8,769 bases of DNA from an uncultured Eggerthella sp. (GTDB taxonomy: Bacteria > Actinomycetota > Coriobacteriia > Coriobacteriales > Eggerthellaceae): positions 1 through 8,769 of the forward strand of contig UQVJ01000073.1 in NCBI GenBank assembly GCA_900544455.1. Direction: 5' to 3'. A model generated the notes under the pieces. It worked only from the letters and a program-made list of their open reading frames with translations. It was not told the origin of the DNA and made no database searches. The position numbers were made by a program, and so were the translations under genes. Positions 4,287 through 8,769 of the stretch are shown in pieces; the first letter of the stretch is position 1, and the number at the start of each line of letters is the position of its first letter.

Positions 4287-6803
4287 ATGGAGGCGCTGTA
4301 TCGCAAATATCGTCCGTCCACGTTTGCTGATGTCGTGGGGCAGGAGCATATCGAGCGTACGCTGAAAAACGCAATCGAGCAGGATAAGGTCTCGCATGCC
4401 TATTTGTTCTGCGGTCCGCGCGGCACCGGTAAAACAACTACAGCTCGCATTCTTGCCAAAGCCCTGATGTGCGAAAAGGGCCCCACCATTGAACCCGATG
4501 GCACCTGCGAGGAATGCCAGGCTATTGCCCAAGGTACGCATCCCGACGTGTACGAGTTGGACGCCGCAAGTCGTACGGGTGTTGAAAATGTGCGCGAGGA
4601 AATCATTAGCCGTGTAGGCTATGCGCCGACTCGTGGCGCGTGGAAGGTCTACATCATCGACGAGGTGCACATGCTCTCGACGGCGGCCTTCAATGCTCTT
4701 CTTAAGACTATCGAAGAGCCACCGAGCCATGTTGTTTTCATTCTCTGCACCACCGATCCGCAGAAGGTTCCTGAAACCATTCTCTCGCGGTGCCAGCGCT
4801 TCGATTTCCATCGCATATCGATCGAATCTATTGTGGCGCGTTTGGGTGCTGTGTGCGCCGAAGAGGGTGTCGAGTTCGAGGCCGAAGCGCTTGATCTTAT
4901 TGCGCATCGCGCCGAGGGCGGAATGCGCAACGCCCTCACTTCGCTTGAGCAGCTCATTGCGTATTGCGGAGGCAAGGCGACGCTCGAAGGAGCGCAAAGC
5001 CTTCTGGGTTCCCTTGATAACGCCGATCTCTCTGAAATCGTAGGGGAAATCGGTCGCAGGGACGCAGCAGCATGTTTCAACTGGGTCGCTCAGTATGTGG
5101 AAACTGGCGCCGACCTTGCCCAGTTTGTCCATGATTTGGCAGGGCATGTGCGCACGTTGTACCTGATGTCTATGGCGGGCCTTGATGTGGAGCTGCAAAT
5201 CAGCGAATCGATGCGCACGGTAATGATCGAGGAGCTGAAGCTCTTTGGCCAAGATCGCCTTAGTCGCATGCTTGTCCTTTTAGGTGATGTGTCGAAGGAG
5301 CTGCGCGTTTCTAGCAATCCTCGCCTAACGTTCGAGATCGCTCTTACTCGTATGGTTCGCCCCGAATCGGATCTTACACTCGAGGCCTTGGCAGAGCGGG
5401 TCGAAGAGCTGGAGCGACGCTTGTCGGCATTGGGGAATAGTTCTGCTTCCGTCGAAGCTTCTCCTGTGGCATCGGCTCGTGCTGGCAGCAGTACTCCGCA
5501 ATACACAGCTGCATCTGCCCAGCCTGCAGTGCATGCGCCTTCTGTTTCGGCGCCTGCGTCGGGTGGCTCTTCCGGCCAGCCTGTTTCTGCCGCTCAGTCG
5601 TCCCAAATTCCTGCAGCGCAGGCCTCGCTTGGTCAAAATGCCGCTCGTTCCCAGGCTCCCGTTTCTCAGCCTGCTGCTCAGCTGCCGCCGCAGGCATCAG
5701 CGCCTGTTGTTCCTTCGGTACCGCAAGCATCAGCGTCTACTGCCCAGTCGACGCCGCGGGTATCGGCTGCTGCCCCCGCTGCTCAGCCTGCCGGATCTTT
5801 CCCCTCGGTCTCTGAGGCGGCCCAACCGCACCAGGCAACAACGCTTACCGCTCAGGTCGACTTGTCCAACCCTGCTGCCGTGCAGCGTCTGTGGCATTCA
5901 GTCACCGCTTCCCTCAGGAAGGTTAATCCTGCGCGTGGTGTTCTGTTTATGAATGCCAAGGTTTCCGCCGAGGCAAATGGCCAGGGGATTGTGGTCGAAT
6001 TCGGAAAAGATAGCGCTTTCGCATTTAACGCGGCTCAAAAAGCTGAAGTTCAAGAGCTGCTTGCCAAAACCATTCAAACTGTTGCGGGCGGAAATGTGCC
6101 GTATCGTTTGGCGTTAGCCGGCGGCAATCCATCGACTACGCCCGTTGCTGCACGGCCCGCGAGCGTTCAATCCGGAACGGCGCCCCAATCGAATACCGTA
6201 ACGCAAGCCGCTACGAACCCTTATGCCGCCAAGGCGGTCGCCGCAGTGCGCGCGGCGCAAGCGGCGGCAAAGGCAAGCCAGGCGAAGGCCCCGCAACCCG
6301 TAACTCAAAATGCCGCTTCTTACGCGGCCCCCTCTGCTTCTCAGCGAATGGGGGATAGCGCGGCTTCCTCCCCGTTGCCCGAATCTCAGATACAGCCTAT
6401 GCCAAGGCCCTCTGCGGCGGCGCAGCAGGTTCCCGCGGCAGCGTCTCCGGTATCCGCCGATCCCGAGCCGTATGACGACCGGGTCCCCCTTGATGTGTAT
6501 GGGGCAAGTGTCTCTGCCGAATATGGCGAAGATCCCTATGCTCAGCAATATGGGGCTTCATCAAGCCAGCAGTTCACGGCACCCGCTTCTTATGCGCAGC
6601 CTACTGTTGAGCCGGTTTCGGCGTCTGCGGGTTCCTCCCAAGCGGCAGCGCCGACAATCGTTGCGCCCTCTCAGGCCGGCGGTGCCTCCAATGCCGCTGC
6701 GCCTGATTCATCCGTATCTGGCCAAAACGAGGCGGAACGGATCAAGAGCATCCTCACTCAGAGTTTCGGCGAGGGGATAAAGTTTGAGGAGCTTCCCGAA
6801 TAG
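4287..6803 (+). CDS. dnaX: DNA polymerase III subunit gamma/tau
   Basis: DnaX is the ATPase core of the clamp loader, which places the beta sliding clamp on primed DNA and ties the loader to the polymerase. The AAA+ module begins MEALYRKYRP. It has Walker A GPRGTGKTT (43-51), a zinc-knuckle region with Cys62, Cys74 and Cys77, Walker B IIDEVHML (123-130), sensor 1 LCTTDP (153-158), SRC with the arginine finger Arg168 (167-169), and sensor 2 GGMRNAL (211-217). The helical collar domain runs to about 360 and a short coiled coil (363-382) follows. An Ala/Pro/Ser/Gln-rich linker (about 384-525) leads to a folded domain (526-612, LWHSVTASLRKVNPARGVLF) that may be the tau-specific domain. A second low-complexity linker (613-812) and a short conserved-looking tail (813-838) end the protein. 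At 838 residues it is longer than E. coli tau (643). I found no programmed-frameshift heptamer. Confidence 0.98.
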   Translation: MEALYRKYRPSTFADVVGQEHIERTLKNAIEQDKVSHAYLFCGPRGTGKTTTARILAKALMCEKGPTIEPDGTCEECQAIAQGTHPDVYELDAASRTGVENVREEIISRVGYAPTRGAWKVYIIDEVHMLSTAAFNALLKTIEEPPSHVVFILCTTDPQKVPETILSRCQRFDFHRISIESIVARLGAVCAEEGVEFEAEALDLIAHRAEGGMRNALTSLEQLIAYCGGKATLEGAQSLLGSLDNADLSEIVGEIGRRDAAACFNWVAQYVETGADLAQFVHDLAGHVRTLYLMSMAGLDVELQISESMRTVMIEELKLFGQDRLSRMLVLLGDVSKELRVSSNPRLTFEIALTRMVRPESDLTLEALAERVEELERRLSALGNSSASVEASPVASARAGSSTPQYTAASAQPAVHAPSVSAPASGGSSGQPVSAAQSSQIPAAQASLGQNAARSQAPVSQPAAQLPPQASAPVVPSVPQASASTAQSTPRVSAAAPAAQPAGSFPSVSEAAQPHQATTLTAQVDLSNPAAVQRLWHSVTASLRKVNPARGVLFMNAKVSAEANGQGIVVEFGKDSAFAFNAAQKAEVQELLAKTIQTVAGGNVPYRLALAGGNPSTTPVAARPASVQSGTAPQSNTVTQAATNPYAAKAVAAVRAAQAAAKASQAKAPQPVTQNAASYAAPSASQRMGDSAASSPLPESQIQPMPRPSAAAQQVPAAASPVSADPEPYDDRVPLDVYGASVSAEYGEDPYAQQYGASSSQQFTAPASYAQPTVEPVSASAGSSQAAAPTIVAPSQAGGASNAAAPDSSVSGQNEAERIKSILTQSFGEGIKFEELPE

Positions 6804-6887
6804 CGCCAGCCTTTCGGTACAATGCAAAGAAGTGCGGCCATTTTGGCCAGTTAAGACGAAACGCCCAACCCCTAACAAAGGAGAATC

Positions 6888-7202
6888 ATGGGAATGAATA
6901 TGCAGCAGATGATGCGTCAGGCGCAGAAGATGCAGAAAGAATTGCAGAAGGCTCAGCAGGAAATCGCTGAAATGACGTTCGAGGGCACTGCGGGTGGCGG
7001 CATGGTAACTGCTGTTGCTCGTGGCGATAAATCCATCGAGTCCATCACCATCAATCCCGATGTGGTTGATCCTGAAGATGTTGAAATGCTTCAGGACATG
7101 GTATGTGCGGCTGTCAACGAAGCACTTCGCGGCGTTGACCAGATGGGTAGCGCCCGCATGAGCTCCGTTACCGGTGGCCTCAACATCCCAGGTATGAGGT
7201 AA
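6888..7202 (+). CDS. ybaB: YbaB/EbfC family nucleoid-associated protein
   Basis: This 104-residue protein belongs to the YbaB/EbfC family. These are dimeric 'tweezer' DNA-binding proteins that associate with the nucleoid and may assist RecR-related repair. It starts with a Met/Gln-rich helix (1-29, [18 protein letters not shown]). The typical core follows: [17 protein letters not shown] (31-47), [20 protein letters not shown] (53-72), AAVNEAL (74-80) and the glycine-rich tail [12 protein letters not shown]. Length and motif order are normal. AAAGGAG (6877-6883) sits 4 bases before ATG 6888. The 84-base gap after dnaX contains a -10-like TACAAT (6818-6823) without a clear -35, and a small hairpin (GGCCA/TGGCC, 6836-6848). 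An extra internal promoter is therefore possible but unproven. recR follows 10 bases downstream. Confidence 0.97.
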   Translation: MGMNMQQMMRQAQKMQKELQKAQQEIAEMTFEGTAGGGMVTAVARGDKSIESITINPDVVDPEDVEMLQDMVCAAVNEALRGVDQMGSARMSSVTGGLNIPGMR

Positions 7203-7212
7203 TTGCAATTCC

Positions 7213-7809
7213 GTGAACGCTTCATCGGCAATACAGAAGCTGCTTGACGAACTCGAGCGCCTTCCTGGGGTGGGTCCTAAATCCGCCCAGCGAATTGCGT
7301 ATTGGGTTTTGAACGAAGAAAAGGCGGATGCCCTTCGCTTGGCCAATTCCATTATCGAAGTGAAGGACACTGTCCATTTTTGCTCTCGATGCTTCAATTA
7401 CGCTCAAGACGATCTTTGCGATATCTGCTCTTCCGAAAGGCGAGACCATTCCATTGTCTGTGTGGTATCGGAGCCGCGAGATATCCCGCCAATAGAGCGA
7501 ACGGGTACGTTTTCTGGCGTGTACCATGTGCTTGGCGGTGCCCTTTCGCCGCTTGAGGGTATCGGTCCAGAGCGTCTTCATATTGCCGAGTTGGTGGCCC
7601 GCCTTACCGATGACTCAATCAAGGAAGTCATCTTGGCAACGAACCCAAACATTGAAGGCGAAACAACGGCCAGTTATCTTGCACGCCTTATCAAGCCCTT
7701 GGGCGTAAAGGTGTCTCGTTTGGCAAGCGGCTTGCCTGTTGGCGGTGACCTCGAATTTGCGGATGAGGTCACTCTTGGCAGGGCAATCGAATCCCGATTG
7801 GAGCTGTAG
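7213..7809 (+). CDS. recR: Recombination mediator protein RecR
   Basis: RecR acts with RecO and RecF to load RecA onto SSB-coated gapped DNA. The 198-residue length is standard. It has a helix-hairpin-helix LERLPGVGPKSAQRIA (14-29) and a C4 zinc finger with Cys57, Cys60, Cys69 and Cys72. A Toprim domain follows (about 80-175), with VVSEPRDIPPIE (84-95), GVYHVLGGALSPLEGIGP (102-119) and NPNIEGETTASYLARLI (144-160). The C-terminal SGLPVGGDLEFADEVTLGRAIESR (172-195) is the usual Walker-B-like and oligomerisation tail. All expected motifs are intact. The start is GTG 7213, with GAGG (7196-7199, overlapping the ybaB stop) 13 bases upstream. No other in-frame start precedes the HhH motif. It is the last gene of the dnaX-ybaB-recR cluster and runs towards the terminator at 7937-7972. 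Confidence 0.98.
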   Translation: MNASSAIQKLLDELERLPGVGPKSAQRIAYWVLNEEKADALRLANSIIEVKDTVHFCSRCFNYAQDDLCDICSSERRDHSIVCVVSEPRDIPPIERTGTFSGVYHVLGGALSPLEGIGPERLHIAELVARLTDDSIKEVILATNPNIEGETTASYLARLIKPLGVKVSRLASGLPVGGDLEFADEVTLGRAIESRLEL

Positions 7810-7936
7810 CTTCGGGAGGAATGATGCCCCAATCGGTGCCGGATGCTGCCCAATCTGATTGGAAAAGATCAAGCGAGGCAATCTTACATAATTAATGTTT
7901 GAATCTTCCCACTGCCCCTGAGGATTACGGGAAAGA

Positions 7937-7972
7937 AAAAGAGCTCCTTGGAATGCACCAAGGGGCTCTTTT
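7937..7972. terminator. Bidirectional intrinsic terminator between recR and the carD-like gene
   Basis: An 11-bp stem (7941-7951 with 7958-7968, one G-U pair) surrounds the 6-base loop AATGCA. An A-run (7936-7940) flanks the left side and a T-run (7969-7972) the right, extending the helix and giving a U-tract on both strands. It can end recR from the left and the convergent minus-strand gene from the right. Confidence 0.85.
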
Positions 7973-8034
7973 GCGATTTACAAGTAAAAGGTGTCAGCGC
8001 TGTTTCAACGCGTGCACGACAAGGAGCAGGAATC

Positions 8035-8559
8035 TTACTTCGAACGACTCTCATGCTGAAGGGAATAGTCTCTTATAAAAGAAGGCACCTCTTCTATCTC
8101 CATATCGAGCACAATAGATAATTCACCATAAATACGCCTCTGTGCGTCGTCGAGCAACTTCTTATAGGTCAATGAAGCTCCGTGCTTCTTGCTTTCCTGC
8201 TCCTGTATGCGCGCATGCATTGATTTGCAAACCAGCAATAGTGAAAGAAAGTCGTTGGAACGGATCAGCTCACGGAAATGTTCTTGGACCAAATGTGAGT
8301 TCGTGTCTTGGAACGTGTCTGGTTCAAGGTCGAAAGCCATGTCCAGCGAATGCAAAGCCTCTTCTTTATTAAGGGTATGGCGCAATTCGGCACTGCGCGA
8401 ATGAGGCACATAGGCTTTTCCAAGGCGCTTCTCTATCGGGGCAAGTATGTAATAGAGCTCGTTTTCGTCTCCAGCAAGAGAAACATGGGCATCGTTTTGA
8501 ATTACTTGGCAGATTCCCAGAGATGAATAGATGACGTATTCGCCGACTTCATAAGGCAT
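8035..8559 (-). CDS. CarD-family (CarD_TRCF-like) transcriptional regulator
   Basis: The gene encodes a 174-residue protein. The N-terminal part (2-55: PYEVGEYVIYSSLGICQVI, then YYILAPIEKRLGKAYVP) matches the Tudor-like RNA-polymerase-interaction domain of CarD/CdnL and TRCF, which binds the beta-subunit protrusion. The helical C-terminal half (about 60-165: FRELIRSNDFLSLLLVCKSMH, then KKLLDDAQRRIYGELSIVL) matches the CarD DNA-binding domain. Housekeeping CarD stabilises open promoter complexes with a conserved Trp that wedges at the upstream edge of the bubble (Trp85 in Mycobacterium). This protein contains no Trp. It may be a specialised paralogue. The start at 8559 is preferred: AAGG lies 7 bases upstream and MPYEVGEYV is the natural domain start. 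An upstream GTG at 8634 would add 25 unlikely residues. G+C is lower than in dnaX. The gene converges on recR. Confidence 0.85.
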   Translation of the reverse strand: MPYEVGEYVIYSSLGICQVIQNDAHVSLAGDENELYYILAPIEKRLGKAYVPHSRSAELRHTLNKEEALHSLDMAFDLEPDTFQDTNSHLVQEHFRELIRSNDFLSLLLVCKSMHARIQEQESKKHGASLTYKKLLDDAQRRIYGELSIVLDMEIEEVPSFIRDYSLQHESRSK

Positions 8560-8619
8560 ACGGTCGCCTTCTTTCTTATACAAGCCTGTAACAATGATAA
8601 ACCTACAGAGTGTCAGGTA

Positions 8620-8655
8620 TGTGTAAATGCACACAACTTAAGGTGAACGGCGTTC
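8620..8655. repeat. Two small palindromes upstream of the carD-like gene
   Basis: TGTGT/ACACA arms (8620-8624 and 8631-8635, 6-base spacer) and the 11-base palindrome GAACGGCGTTC (8645-8655) lie 60-100 bases upstream of the carD-like start. They could be operator sites for that gene or for the plus-strand promoter. I found no convincing minus-strand -35/-10 pair. The best -10-like word is TATCAT (minus strand, 8594-8599). Confidence 0.3.
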
Positions 8656-8670
8656 TTCTGACCTGGTGTT

Positions 8671-8704
8671 TTGAAAAAAAGTGAAGCAAAATTGAAAAAA
8701 GTTA
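8671..8704. repeat. Direct repeat of A-tract units, 21 bp apart
   Basis: TTGAAAAAAAGTGA (8671-8684) and TTGAAAAAAGTTA (8692-8704) recur at exactly 21 bp, two helical turns. A third short A-tract (CAAAAT) lies between them. In-phase A-tracts bend DNA. Placed about 15-45 bases upstream of the -35 box at 8716, they resemble UP-element or bent-DNA promoter activators. Confidence 0.55.
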
Positions 8705-8715
8705 CAATTCCCCCC

Positions 8716-8743
8716 TTGCAATCCCCCCGATGCGGGGTATTAT
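8716..8743 (+). promoter_or_regulatory. Sigma-70-type promoter reading out of the right edge
   Basis: TTGCAA (8716-8721) and TATTAT (8738-8743) are good -35 and -10 boxes, 16 bases apart. The spacer holds two features: a C6 run (8723-8728; another C6 run at 8710-8715 lies just upstream of the -35) and a small palindrome CCCCG-ATG-CGGGG (8725-8737) abutting the -10. Initiation is expected near 8750. The window ends 26 bases after the -10, so the gene it drives is not visible. Confidence 0.6.
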
Positions 8744-8769
8744 AGCTAAGCCTTCTGACGAGGGGGCGC

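Noticed and set aside
2974..4437. 487-codon open frame on the minus strand across folC, the SRP RNA, dedA and dnaX
   Set aside because: It runs antisense through several well-supported genes and the SRP RNA, has no recognisable domain, and is the kind of frame that third-position G/C bias produces.
4170..5252. 360-codon open frame on the minus strand, antisense to dnaX
   Set aside because: It covers the Walker A and B region of DnaX on the other strand, shows no family motif, and is explained by dnaX codon bias.
4287..6803. Programmed -1 frameshift making a short gamma form of DnaX
   Set aside because: I looked at the A-rich spots (near 4360, 4470 and 6033). None forms an X XXY YYZ heptamer in the reading frame such as A AAA AAG.
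6836..6848. Terminator between dnaX and ybaB
   Set aside because: The GGCCA/TGGCC stem is only 5 bp, with a 3-base loop and no T-run after it.
8560..8634. 25-residue N-terminal extension of the CarD-like protein from GTG 8634
   Set aside because: No ribosome binding site precedes it, the residues do not match the family, and AAGG 7 bases before ATG 8559 fits the domain start.
8744..8769. Start of a tRNA or rRNA at the right edge
   Set aside because: The 26 bases after the -10 box are too few to show any RNA gene. The idea rests only on the promoter style.

Overview
The window looks like chromosomal housekeeping DNA from an actinobacterium, most likely of the class Coriobacteriia (Eggerthellaceae or a relative). 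This placement is inference. It rests on moderately high G+C, on the order murA - LCP-family protein - folC, on the wording of the MurA, FolC and DnaX proteins, and on a CarD-family regulator next to the recombination genes. I see no insertion sequence, prophage, CRISPR array, tRNA or toxin-antitoxin pair.

Layout. Bases 1-19 are identical to the end of an Illumina TruSeq adapter, so the left edge is a contig end with uncut adapter, not genome. From about base 20 to 404 lies the C-terminal third of MurA (first committed step of peptidoglycan synthesis). It is followed 9 bases later by an LCP/LytR_C membrane protein (414-1910) with eroded catalytic residues. FolC (1903-3177, folate polyglutamylation) overlaps the end of that gene by 8 bases. 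These three genes probably form one transcript.

The middle of the window is the classic SRP RNA - dnaX - ybaB - recR cluster. A small bacterial SRP RNA gene (about 3254-3358) is followed by a perfect 13-bp hairpin (3362-3390) and a DedA membrane protein (3433-4173). Next come dnaX (4287-6803; clamp-loader subunit with two long disordered linkers), ybaB/ebfC (6888-7202) and recR (7213-7809). DnaX, YbaB and RecR link replication with recombinational repair, and this neighbourhood is conserved across bacteria. The dedA gene is an insertion into the usual order.

On the right, a strong hairpin with A- and T-tracts on its two sides (7937-7972) separates recR from a convergent minus-strand gene (8035-8559). 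That gene encodes a CarD-family RNA-polymerase-binding regulator with lower G+C and no tryptophan at all. Bases 8560-8769 hold its upstream region and, on the plus strand, phased A-tracts followed by a good sigma-70 promoter (8716-8743) that points out of the window.

I did not find a clearly new biological system. The points most worth a second look are the adapter at the edge, the degenerate LCP catalytic site, the CarD paralogue without its wedge tryptophan, the T-tract-less hairpin after the SRP RNA, the unusual DnaX architecture and the promoter at the right edge.
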